Positions 11,715 to 21,620 of a stretch of DNA of 64,000 nt are shown piece by piece. This DNA comes from Paragonimus westermani. Its lineage: Eukaryota; Platyhelminthes; Trematoda; Plagiorchiida; Troglotrematidae. Numbering within the stretch: the stretch's first letter is position 1; each line of letters starts with the position of its first letter. The translations under genes were made by a program, and so were the position numbers. Location of the stretch: the NCBI GenBank assembly GCA_008508345.1, contig QNGE01000149.1, positions 138,312 to 202,311 of the forward strand, given 5' to 3'. A model generated the notes under the pieces. That model ran no database searches and was not told the origin of the DNA. It saw only the letters and a program-made list of their open reading frames with translations.

Positions 11715-11972
11715 CTCAAATTCGATCACGGCTTCTACACTCAGACAAGTATTTAATCAACTGCCTTGTTAGAGATTATCACTGGTGCACATGCGTGATA
11801 CGGTCAGGATTAGGACTTCGATCTAAGTTCTCTTGAGTCACCTGCGTGGATCATTGCGATACTGACCTCACTTGACTAAATTATCATATACAAACCCACA
11901 ACCACGTTCGTTTGTGAGTGTTCAGGCTGCCCGATTACCTCTACAGGTGACAGTGACTTTACTGTTAATTTC
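11715..11972 (-). repeat. ribozyme-SINE, strongly decayed
   Basis: The reverse-complement order of the family is recognisable. A tail piece reads TTCGATCACGGCTTCTACA, the tRNA-like A box is GATCATTGCGATACTGACCTCAC, and the 5' block reads GCCCGATTACCTC then GACAGTGACTTTACTG. The ribozyme region is too eroded to fold. Confidence 0.5.
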
Positions 11973-12196
11973 CTTCGATGACCTCAGGAACCGAACCTCC
12001 TAACAAGTTGAAAACCTTAAAACTGTTAGGCATTGTTCTAATTACTGGATTGTATAGAGAGATTTGGGGCTGTGAACTGTTGGTCTCTCTCACCTCATTC
12101 TGGGGACGTGATGGTTGCGTGTTAGTTTGCAGATCAGCCACAAACTCATGAGAAAATAAGGTACAACAGCTGAGAAGGGGTAGTTGTTTTTCTAAT

Positions 12197-12436
12197 CTAA
12201 ATAATTTTTTCCCGCCACAGTGAGTAAAGTGCTGTTGATTTCATAGTTGAGCAACAGTGTCTCTTTTGTCGGCACTCACAATGTTGAAAATTCCTGATCA
12301 GCTCATTTCCACACATGTTCTTGTAAAGCACCAAGTTAGATCCACTTATGGTTATTTGCATTCTGATCTCGAATGCACGTTTTGTGGATAATTCATGGCG
12401 GCAATTAACGGAGGTTAACCGCACTCGGTCAGGCAA
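12197..12436 (-). CDS. possible two-exon gene end, function unknown
   Basis: The open frame 12436-12280 ends at a strong donor (CAACATT|GTGAGT). A 48 bp intron (12279-12232, ending AATCAACAG) joins in phase to exon 12231-12197, which ends at TAG. The spliced end reads RNFQHSLYSLWREKII. Upstream residues such as MQITISGSNLVLYKNM look protein-like. No ATG opens the frame, so the true exon start lies at an acceptor I cannot fix; one possibility is inside GCATTCGAG. I do not recognise the family. Confidence 0.3.
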   Translation of the reverse strand: MPDRVRLTSVNCRHELSTKRAFEIRMQITISGSNLVLYKNMCGNELIRNFQHCECRQKRHCCSTMKSTALYSLWREKII

Positions 12437-13532
12437 ACGAACAACATAGAATCCAGCAATAATTATTCATTGAACTGATTGGCAAATGTCAAACAGCTGC
12501 AGTTAGAAATGTGAATCTTATTCCTAGCTATTGCTGTCTAGCAAATCCAAACAAGACTAGAAGGTGGATGATACGAAGGTTTAAGTGTAATAGTTTTTAG
12601 TTGCTGACCTCAAATGTACTATATGCATATATGTATATATATCGGCTGTGTGACATTGCAAAAGAGATGAACTTAAATACACTTGTTATTCTGTCTGACT
12701 GTATGACTTCTGCTTGCCCTGCCTATACGTACTCAACATGCCTAAAACTGTACTGCTTCAAATGGGTAGTTGTCCCGTTCTCGGTCTGTTGTCGTCAAAA
12801 ACCTTGTTGGTTCACATTTTGGCGCCCTCTTCGCGATGTGCTTGGTTTCAGTCTGTGGATCACTCCTGATGAATGACGGCCTAATGATTTCATTAGAGCT
12901 TTCATTATCCATAACAACTACATTACCGACCCGTTATCTCACTCTGCGTTAGTTCGAAGTGGTCCCATAAATGATCCATAGAACTGAGGTGACTGCAATG
13001 CGCACAAAACGTACAAATGAGTTAGTTTTCTGGGAAATCGATTCATACATTACTGACGAATCGTGTGTCTTTTCATCTTTTCGCCTGCGGTTTTCCGTCC
13101 ACCTTTCTCAACAGTTTAACGTAATTCTGATCAAACCACGTACGTTATCCCGGTTAGGTCGCACGACCCAATAGGTTTGTACCGTTAGGTTACCCCTTAC
13201 AGACCTCATATTGTGGTGACACAGAGAACTCTTACTGGCGTTGAAGAGCCCCCGCATTCGGTTCTGGCATGCCCCACCCAATACAAGAAAGTTACCCGAG
13301 TCTTGATAAAGAAGAACTGATGGTTGTTTTTAGTTTAGAGAGTTTTTCTCAATACCTTTAAAGATACAGGCTCTAAATCCGTACTTGCCACGAACCAATG
13401 ACGGGCTTATTTGGAGAAGCCAAGCTTAGTCTCCAAATAACATCTACGTGAACGTAACCGTGGATTTGACACAGCAACACATCGGTACATGTATCACTAC
13501 CCCCAGGACTTCAGATTCTCTGGGTCGATAAC

Positions 13533-14400
13533 CATCGTAGAAGAAACTTCGGGAGGTGAAGCTACCGTGCAAATTATTTTTATCAGGGATCGAGTGGACC
13601 CGTTGCTAATATCAGCCTCTCAATTTGTGAAAGGAACTGACAGGGAGTTGAAACGAAGCTGGTGACACCCAAAGTCAGTGAAAGCGTTATTGCCCTGCAG
13701 AAGTCAGTCCGAGATAAGCCGATTGTTTACTTTGGGGAAGTTGTCACTTATCCACGAGTGAGATCCCGTCATAAGGAAACTGTACTGCTGTCACCTCAGA
13801 AGATCACATAAAAAAGCTTTAGCTGTATACGATGGCCAAATATTAATGAGAAACTCGAGAACCCACCTGTGCCTGTGACTGGTCAACGTACAAGACTACT
13901 AAGCGTTCCCATATTCCTGGCACCCTGACATCGACCAGAATAATCATGCGGATGACAACACGCAGAGCACGCAGACCCAGTAGACAGTTCCATGTTGTTG
14001 ATTGCATTACTGCTCAGTCAAAGGGAATAGAAGCTGAACCAGTAGGATTCGCAACGATCTAAATAACGCTAAATCTGTTGCGTCCCCTATCTACACTGAG
14101 CCCATGTTTACCAGTGTGTGGTCACAACCTTTCCTACGAAATAACTGAATTAAACAAAGTTTGTCACTGTATCGTCCCTCGTACAATAAAGCAACCATGG
14201 AAACTGTTCAGGAATAGGAGAATTAGGCAGCAATAGGTACACGTGAGTGGATCGATTTCAGCTCAGATAACCTACTCAACAACCGTTTTAGCGTCGGCCG
14301 ACATTGTACTAAACCACAAGTTACCAATTCGGCTGAAAGTGTCGCTCCACGAACTAAAGCAGCACATTTTGAAAGACAGCATGACCTGAAGACCCATTAG
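13533..14400 (+). pseudogene. eroded coding relic, probably retroelement
   Basis: Two protein-like stretches lie in different frames. One around 13540-13670 reads ...VQIIFIRDRVDPLLISAS. A second from 13663 reads ...VRDKPIVYFGEVVTYPR and is closed by TAA at about 13810. Further on (14330-14440) a stretch ending in ATRYFKGDN has the look of a retroviral-type integrase tail, but that resemblance is weak. Frames shift and stops interrupt, as in a dead element. An unrecognised multi-exon gene is the alternative. Confidence 0.25.
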
Positions 14401-16507
14401 CACAAAGAAGCAGCCACCCGCTATTTCAAAGGAGACAATTCAATACATTTGTGAACCAATCCATAGAGGCGCAAGTAGCCTAGGGGGGAAGTTATGGACA
14501 TAAGAGACCATAAGCTGTTTCTGTTTTGGAAGATGGTGGAGTAATTCAGGGGAACATGGATAATGTGAAATGGCTACCTGCAGACTCTAAGTTTGATCCA
14601 ACAGCGGAGGGCAATGAAGTTACCGCATCTAGGCAAACAAACTAGTCGTCAGTCCCAAAGGAAACAGCAGGACCACAGAATGAAACAACTGAATCAATAA
14701 TCCGTCGACCACGAAGTGTTCCATGAATTAGGAAACATTTTCAGGAGGAGATTTCCCAAGACTTTGTAACATAGGGATGATTCAACCTCCTGTGATTTTT
14801 GGTCTCTGTTTATCAACCACTCGTTATCTCTCCGGCTGTCGGTCTGCTGCCTTTCAAATGTGTTCATCGAACTAGCGGCCTGCCGATTTTTAGATAGCCT
14901 AATCGAACGCTTCCTTGTTGTTGCTTCAATCTTGCCTTTGAATATGAGTACAGGAATTCACTCCAATTGCTGTGCACTGGATTTACTTGCTGTCTGTGTT
15001 GCGTTATGCTGCAGGTACCACAGTTTTGTCAGAATTTCGAAGTACTGACTATCCGCGTTGTAATCTGGGAGGATCAGGCTGCTTCCGAAAGATGATTTTG
15101 GACTTTGCTCACCGCAAATTCACTACCTAGTGGCTTACGCCTTGACCCCACAGACACATCGGTTGCAGCTACGCTTCACTGATGTGACTAGAACGTGAGT
15201 AAACCGAGTGTTCGTCAAGTACTGAACTACTGTTGCATTTATTCTACGATATCTTCCATTCCCCTGGCACCCGTCATAGTTACCAGCATTTTTGTGATCT
15301 ACGATTCACCGGCTAGCTAGCCATCCTGACAGGACTTAATCAAAGTCAGTTAGCCATTTCTCATCATTTGTGTCATATAAATCCGCTTTTTCTTGATATT
15401 TATCTGTTTGGTTTCCGAAGTGTACTGCGGAATACTTTGGCTGAGCTAATCACCATAGTACTGACCGTGCAACTCAACTTGCAAGCCTAAACAATCCCAG
15501 GACCTTGCAGGGAAACAAGGCTGGAAACTACCTAAAGTGAAAATGTTACAAAAAGCCTACTAGCGCTGTCTCTTTCAAAACCGATGATAGCACTTTCAGA
15601 CTCGATACGGTGAGCCGTGCGGATTCAGCATCTTGACCAATCGCGTACGTTCAAACTGACGATGCAGAATAATTGAAGAATTAAATTTACATCCAATTAA
15701 CTTGGTGTTAGATGAACTACTTGTGACTGAGTTGTGAGGATCCCGCAGTTCGGTCCTCTCTTCCACCAGATATACTACTAACGAGGATTGTTGGGTGAAT
15801 TCGGTTTGGTAAACCCTAGGAACCTAGTCTGACTTATATACCACATTGCCAACCTAGTTCGAAACAGCTATGTATAGATATCTTTCTCTTAGCCTTTAGG
15901 AATTAAAGGTTAATGTGGCCACAGCCAATCAGATAACCACTTGCTCAATATTCTTATGGGCTAATTCAAGTCTTTCGCTTAAATCACAATTTCTATTCGC
16001 AGATTTGCTCCAGATTTATTTGCTTTGATTTCTCCGCTTCACACGCTCTCTCCTTCGTGTCATGGTAGAACGAGGCCAGAGAGCCATGTAGATTGACACT
16101 GGTTTTCTCATCAAACGCGACACTTTGAGCAAATTGGTGGGATCGTTGCAGGACATTTGTCAACGGAGGAGTCTGGAGTCATACGTCCGGATCGTCATAT
16201 ATGTTGGTTTGTGCAAAAAGGAATTAGCCGCTCTTGGGAGATGACAGCAGTGTCTAATCAACCCGTCTGCTTCTCTGTGGTAAATTCCCTCCAGAGGTGG
16301 TCACACAGCACATACACATGCATAAGAGCTAAACCACTCCGGATCACATCATTAGTTCCACGACAGTTTGGCTTCGAACTGTCGACTGCTTTTCTTCCCC
16401 TGTTCTTGTGACACTGTTGGACGCGTGATTTAATCTGCAGGCCAACGAGAAAGCAATTCACACTCTTATAACAACACGTCATTTGTCCACACAATCTCAC
16501 TGCACAG
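14401..16507. other. no gene recognised
   Basis: Frames of 60-85 codons at 14860-15048 and 16157-16411 lack anchored boundaries. The second (VIRPDRHICWFVQKGISRSW) lies just upstream of the micro-exon pair at 16508 and could be part of the same gene. Confidence 0.35.
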
Positions 16508-16677
16508 GCGGGTTGATGACATTGTCCGTGCGAGTTGAAGAAAGCACGTACACACGGAACTATTGTGAGTGCCACGCACTTTCTTTCGCATTGTGTGCGT
16601 TTAATTGTATTCATTGCAGACGATCAGGCTGGGCCCATTCCCATTCAGAGTGCATTATGCCATCAACGACACGTGTG
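16508..16677 (+). CDS. micro-exon pair of an unrecognised gene
   Basis: Exon 16508-16564 (57 nt) follows the acceptor ATCTCACTGCACAG and ends at GTGAGT. The 55 bp intron 16565-16619 ends in the pyrimidine-rich GTATTCATTGCAG. Exon 16620-16677 (58 nt) ends at a near-perfect donor, GTGTG|GTAAGT. Phase is maintained throughout. The joined product reads LMTLSVRVEESTYTRNYYDQ and continues AGPIPIQSALCHQRHVW. Three good splice signals in a row with matching phase make chance less likely. The next exon is not evident downstream and the protein family is unknown to me. Confidence 0.42.
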
Positions 16678-18255
16678 GTAAGTTAACTCTACGCGACCAT
16701 AAAATTAGTGTAAGTTCAACCGATCCCCACTTATGTCATTCGTAAGCCGAGTTATGTATGTGTGTGGGATGACTACCTACGAGAATGCGAACTTAATAAG
16801 AACCAAAACATACACTCACCTACGAACAAATGAACAAACAACATAATCAAATAATTGGGTTCACTTCTGTCTGTATGTTTGCGCACATCAATGAGGACGT
16901 GTTGGTATACTGTGCATGCGCTGCAGATATACACGCGCATTATTCCAGAGACCGTGTTGACAGATCAGTCGGAGGATCGGTTGACAATACACATTCGTCT
17001 TTCAGTCGAGGCGTGAAACAATTTGCCAACCCTGTGTGCGCGTAACAAAGCACATACTGGTGTCTTCAACAAGGCAGCTTGGTCGGTCATGACAAACGAC
17101 AACTTCAAGCGGCCAAAATGAATGCCACTTGTAGATGAGAATCTCCTAGTGCGGCACCATAAACTGGTCAAATCGAGAATAGCACAGATTGAATGACACA
17201 ACCAAACTGTCTAACTAGTTTCATGAGTGTCAGTACCAGCCAAATGTGCGTAAGATTCAACAGGTCATCGTGAAACTTTTCGCTTCTTGAATAATTAAGT
17301 TTAAACTCGGGTAGGCATAGGTTTTATACATATTATGCACCTACATCTTGGACAGACTTTGCCGAAGTGATATACACGGTGATGCATCTGTGGGAGTTCA
17401 ACCTTTCACAAGGAATAATGGAAGTAGGAAATGTGCTTATTTTTTGTGAAAGAGCTACTGAGCACAGTGTATGTGGTAAAGTCGCAAAACAGGAGGCGAA
17501 TTTCCGAAGGTTTGATATTGTCATTCGGAAGGATCGGATCTTCTCTAGTGACTGTTGCTTCAGTAGTTTCCAGCGAACCAGTTCGATTTAGTTACACTGG
17601 GCTTTCATGTATTTATAGCTGGAGGTTGTGGAAGACTACAGTCCAGCAGTACTTCACCAAACTCTAGCGACATTTTTCTTCGGGTGATCGTCAGCTTAAG
17701 GAATTTCTCAGGGGGTTACAGTTTTGCCAGCCAACTACATAAACCATCTAGTTAATGGCAAAACATTTATTTCGATCATATACAAAAGCGTGCCAGAGAG
17801 TGGGGGAGTTTTTTTAAAGCAGTGAAGCGTGCATCTTCAAACCGATCATCAAATTAATCTCTGTCGGTTCGTGCAGCTGAGTTTTCGCTTTCTCAGATGG
17901 TACTTTAACAACTCCAATTCGCATCGCGAGAAACGCCAGATTTTCCAAAATCCAAACAGGTCCTTTTGAGATCGCCTTCCGTTAACTCCCTTAGACGATC
18001 GCCTGAATTATTCAGGGTTGGTTAGCTACTGGGATGTCTGCAAAATCCGTGACTCCGAACCTGAACCCAGGACACCAGTCTGTTTTCAGTGCACTGGCAT
18101 GCTTCATCGCGCCTACCGTGATTGATACACGGAACACGTACTCATAAAGTGCTAGCAGTCAGCAACCATGTTTTACCATGCCAAATTATGAAGCTTACTC
18201 ATTTTGAAACTGGCAGAAAGTGAACTGCTTCCAACAGAATTTGAGAAAGATTGCT
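16678..18255. other. no gene recognised
   Basis: This may include the intron after the donor at 16678. Open frames here (for example 16965-17201 and 17333-17591) lack splice support on either strand. Confidence 0.35.
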
Positions 18256-18476
18256 CATGAGTAGTCGGGGATTTGGTTTATTTTCAAGTTGACCATCACT
18301 CACATTTGATCACAGCCTTCACATTCAGATAGACTTTCCGGCCAGCATCTTTCGAAAAGAACCACTAGACTCGAGTTTCGCTCTCATCAGAGCTCGTCAG
18401 TAGTGCATATCCTAGCCACGGCAAAGAGCTAAACGCCTACCCCAAATCCACCAAATCCCCGACTACTCGTCAGTAA
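18256..18476 (-). mobile_element. fold-back ribozyme-SINE derivative
   Basis: A minus-oriented SINE fragment (tail, linker, ribozyme) is bounded by inverted repeats. The left end, about 18251-18279, and the right end, about 18450-18478, are reverse complements over roughly 29 bp with about three mismatches (core GAGTAGTCGGGGATTTGG). The tRNA-like head is absent, so the fragment ends just beyond the ribozyme. It therefore looks like a small non-autonomous element with terminal inverted repeats carrying a ribozyme. I saw no clear target-site duplication. It could instead be two SINE tails brought together by recombination. Confidence 0.65.
18361..18408 (-). ncRNA. hammerhead ribozyme, intact-looking
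   Basis: Read on the minus strand, all hammerhead elements are present in order. The helix I strand is CACUA and the core is CUGACGA. Stem II is GCUCU/AGAGC with loop GAUG and is perfectly paired. The GAA/A strand follows, then helix III, then the cleavage triplet GUC, then the returning helix I strand UAGUG (five pairs). Helix III is the palindrome ACUCGAGU, leaving only three pairs and a two-base loop within one molecule. Such minimal type I hammerheads are known to work best as dimers, where the palindrome forms an 8 bp helix between two copies. The predicted cut lies between 18368 and 18367. Known relatives are the Sm-alpha, retrozyme and Penelope-like-element ribozymes. Confidence 0.75.
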
Positions 18477-18540
18477 TCTAAATTATCGCCTTGCAGGTTT
18501 AATGAGATCAGTGATCTCGACCTGTCTCGGAAGTCCTAAT

Positions 18541-18876
18541 CGCGGGGTTATCGATTGGAGTTAACAGGACACTTACTGTGTCTCCTCTCGAGACGATCGG
18601 GCAACCGGATCATTGTTCACAATCGAGAGTGGTTGAGCGTTCAGATTTGATAATTCGGTCTTGCCTAATGTGAGGTCAATGGCGCAGTGGTCAACACGGT
18701 TGCTTCACGGAAAGCGTGGCCGGAGTTGAAATCCCGGTCTTGGCAAGGATATGCACTACTGACGAGCCCTGTTGAGAGCAAAACTGGAGTGTAGTGGTTC
18801 TTTTCGAAAGAGGCTGGCTGGAACGTCTCTCTGAATGTGAAGGTTGCGATCAAATGTGAGTGATGGTCAACTTGAA
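18541..18876 (+). mobile_element. ribozyme-SINE, full-length reference copy
   Basis: This is the most complete copy in the window. The 5' block is 18541-18655 (GTTAACAGGACACTTACTGT, GGGCAACC, GTGGTTGAGCG). The tRNA-like region at about 18674-18745 has A box TGGCGCAGTGG and B box GAGTTGAAATCCC. The hammerhead region is 18752-18798, a linker spans 18800-18830, and the tail (GATCAAATGTGAGTGATGG, then TCAACTTGAAAA) ends the element. An internal pol III promoter implies transcription from the head. No open frame of its own is present, so movement would depend on a partner LINE or similar element. Near identity to 7173-7389 marks a recent expansion. There is no clear poly(A) or microsatellite tail. 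Confidence 0.8.
18752..18798 (+). pseudogene. hammerhead ribozyme, inactivated
   Basis: This has the same sequence as the copy at 7266. CTGACGA and both helix I strands are kept, but G12 is A (AAAA instead of GAAA), the triplet is GUG and stem II has a mismatch. Predicted inactive. Confidence 0.7.
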
Positions 18877-18943
18877 AATTGAAAAGAATCGAAAAACGCA
18901 GTGAGTTATTAGATATACAGAATATGCAGCTACATGCAGCTCA

Positions 18944-18978
18944 TGTACATATACATATATAAATATATATATATATGT
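18944..18978. repeat. AT-rich microsatellite
   Basis: An alternating TA/CA run (ACATATACATATATAAATAT and onward) lies directly after the SINE. Confidence 0.85.
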
Positions 18979-19479
18979 AGGAACATCTGCTTCCTTGCAT
19001 TTCGATTAAATTACCATCACCCGTAGTTATCAGCTTCTCACAGGGATCTCACCACCAAATTACCGTGCCATAATTGTAATATTTCGTTAATGTGAGTTTT
19101 GCCAGTTAGTTGTCATGTCAAAACTGGCGTATTGATTTGTTGATGCTGGTGACTTCTTTTTAATTCTTCAGCGATCTGATAATAAATCCACCCATTCAAA
19201 AAAGCGATGTTTCTAACATTTCATTTTGTTGGGTTCGAAACGTTAGTGATCGTAAGTAGCTAGGTGAATCACTCGGTGAAACCAGTCGGTTTACCCATCA
19301 ATGAGCCAGAGGGGTTTTTGCTTGGCTAAAGACAACTGAAGGATTTGCGGTTTAACATGAAACCAGTGAGACGGACTCATTAACAAGATAGGTAGGCCAG
19401 GTTAATTCAGCACAGGTGCATAACTTTTAGGGAAGTGAAACAACAAACAAATGGGATATGTTGAATTTAATTTGGTCCT

Positions 19480-19720
19480 CACTCATGCTTCATCGCAGCT
19501 CCCACATCCATACGAACTTTAAGAAACGTCGAACTCGAGCTTCGCTCTTGTCAGGGTTCGTCATTAATGCATATGCTTGTCATGACCGGGACTAGACATC
19601 TTGATACACTTCCTGCAGGCAACCGTGTTGACTAATGCTCTATTGATCTCATATTAGGGGCGACTGAATTAACAGATTTGACGGTCTCCGTTTCCGGACC
19701 AGCTTGCCATACTGACCGAA
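19480..19720 (-). repeat. ribozyme-SINE, decayed
   Basis: The tail, ribozyme and tRNA-like head are recognisable in reverse complement. The ribozyme (19525-19570) reads ATGACGA for CTGACGA, GAAG for GAAA, and keeps a near-palindromic helix III (GCUCGAGU). These changes predict loss of activity. The head's A box shows as CTAATGCTCTATTGATCTCAT. Confidence 0.5.
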
Positions 19721-20807
19721 GCCAAGGGGCGTCTATGTGCAACCTTAACCATAGGTGGCTTACATTGCACCATTTGCGGTTTCACGCAAACGCCACGTGC
19801 CCAGTTTAAACCTAGCGGAATAAGACGTGGATGTCAGTGAATGGAGGCCTTTGTGGTCTAGCTGGTCAGTTGTTTGTTAGTCAGATGATAGAATTGCAAG
19901 AACCTGAAACAAGAAATAAGAGGACTGCAACGTTATGATCCAGGCTGGAATAAGATATTGAAAATATAGGGCAAGTAGTAGTTCAGTATATCAATACACA
20001 TCAAGCCGTAAGGATAATTAGGAAATTTTTAAAACATGGACCTAGGGCCGAAAGAAACCATTGATTCACAGCGCGTCAACAAAGGTTGGGAGACAATAGG
20101 TGGAAGGTCACAATAACCCATGTTTCTGAAAAGGAGGATGGCTGGCATAGAAAACTACGGAGGGTTTTGGCTGGTACGAAAGCAAAGGCTATACAATGGA
20201 CTTAATGTGTTTGCGTCTAACGTACACAGTGACTCTTCGCCGACAGTGTGCAACGAATACGTTGGTGACCTAACAATCCGAGACGGCCACCGCACTAGCA
20301 GGCGCAGTCGTCGCAACCCGGGATAGTCATGTCAACACGACCGACGGCACCTATGGTTCCTTGCAGACCATGTGTCTGAAGTCATAAGCGTATAACTGTC
20401 ACTCAATGATCTTACGGACTCTCGCCCCGATTGTATTCCTGCAGACAGTCTAAAACAAGACTACGTCCTCACATGATCTAAAATCGATGTTACTGTTAGA
20501 AAACTTGCTTGGGTAAAAACGTGGCGCCTCAGCTTATGACCACTGGGTTTGTGCTCATCTGACTCATTTGGTCGTACAGCAGCTGCTACCAAAATGTCAC
20601 ATGTAAACGCTCAGTTACACTTGCTTGGCAGAAATGCTTGGGTTGTTTGATCGCCTCGACGAGTAACAGCAACTGTTTTGTTAACCTCCATTGTTGACTA
20701 CACGAATAGGGCTTATCTACGGATCTAAGCCACATAAATCAATAAAACCACTTAGCACCTAACAGACGGTTGGTACAATTCAGAAGTCACTTACAATTGA
20801 TCGTAGA
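19721..20807. other. no gene recognised
   Basis: Only short open frames. The one at 20120-20326 lacks splice anchors. Confidence 0.35.
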
Positions 20808-21080
20808 TGTCACATTTCCCTATGCTTTCTAGTCACTTCATTTAAAAGAAGCATTGAACTCGAGTCTCGCATTTGTTTGGGCTCGTCAGTAGTGCCTGTT
20901 CTTGCCACGGCCGAGATTAAGAATGAGGCCATGCCTTTATGAAGCAACCTTGTTGGCCATTGCACCATTGACCTCGTATTAGACACGACCGAATCATTAT
21001 ATGCAAACATTCAGTTACATCCACTTGTGTGTAATGCTCAGATTGCCCGGTTATAGCATGTGGAGATAGTGTCAATTCAC
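20808..21080 (-). repeat. ribozyme-SINE, moderately preserved
   Basis: In reverse complement this copy has the tail, ribozyme (20851-20897), tRNA-like head (GCCATTGCACCATTGACCTC) and 5' block (CAGATTGCCCGGTTATAGC). The ribozyme retains CUGACGA and the palindromic helix III, but A14 of GAAA is G and the helix I return strand is weakened (CAAUG). Probably inactive or very slow. Confidence 0.62.
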
Positions 21081-21129
21081 TTTGGACGATCTAGGATTAT
21101 CCGATCAGGAACGTGTACTCAATAAATCC

Positions 21130-21620
21130 AAGAACATCGATTCGGATTATCAGGTTGATAGGAGTCTCTTCCAAATCCGAATAAACGTCAGAAAAGGCGA
21201 TCGAAATGATTGGAATTGCCATGTTCTCATTGTTGAGAACTCTAATACAATGATCTCTCACCTTGAATGTGAACCAAACCGATACCCAACCTATCCCGCA
21301 AATAAACGTCCAAAATGGAGCAGCTGAGAACAGCGCAGCAAACTGACTATCAATCGACCAGAAGTGAGTGCGTATCAGACCACTTTAAACACGAAGGTTT
21401 TAGTACGTATGCAGTAGTGATTACAATAAGAAAGCATGCATTCTTTCTGTGCAGACTGGATGCAAACTCACTATGGCTGTTCAATGCGCACAGCGAAAGG
21501 CAAAACAAAAACAAACTTATGACCGACATTCTACAAGAAAACCAAACATTGTTGAGTTAATTCAACAGTAGATATCACACCAAACAGAACCGCAGACGTA
21601 TCTAACAAACTTGAACAATT
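21130..21620 (+). repeat. dispersed repeat R, copy 1
   Basis: The sequence aligns along ~490 bp with the reverse complement of 46360-46880. Shared islands in the same order are CCAAATCCGAATAAACG, CCAAAATGGAGCA, TCAGACCAC, TTTCTGTGCAG and AGGCAAAACAAAAACAAAC. Divergence is high and small indels are frequent. Open frames at 21082-21327 and 21315-21560 cover it, but the second copy does not keep the same frame, so the repeat is probably a retroelement remnant rather than a gene. I do not recognise the family. Confidence 0.6.
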
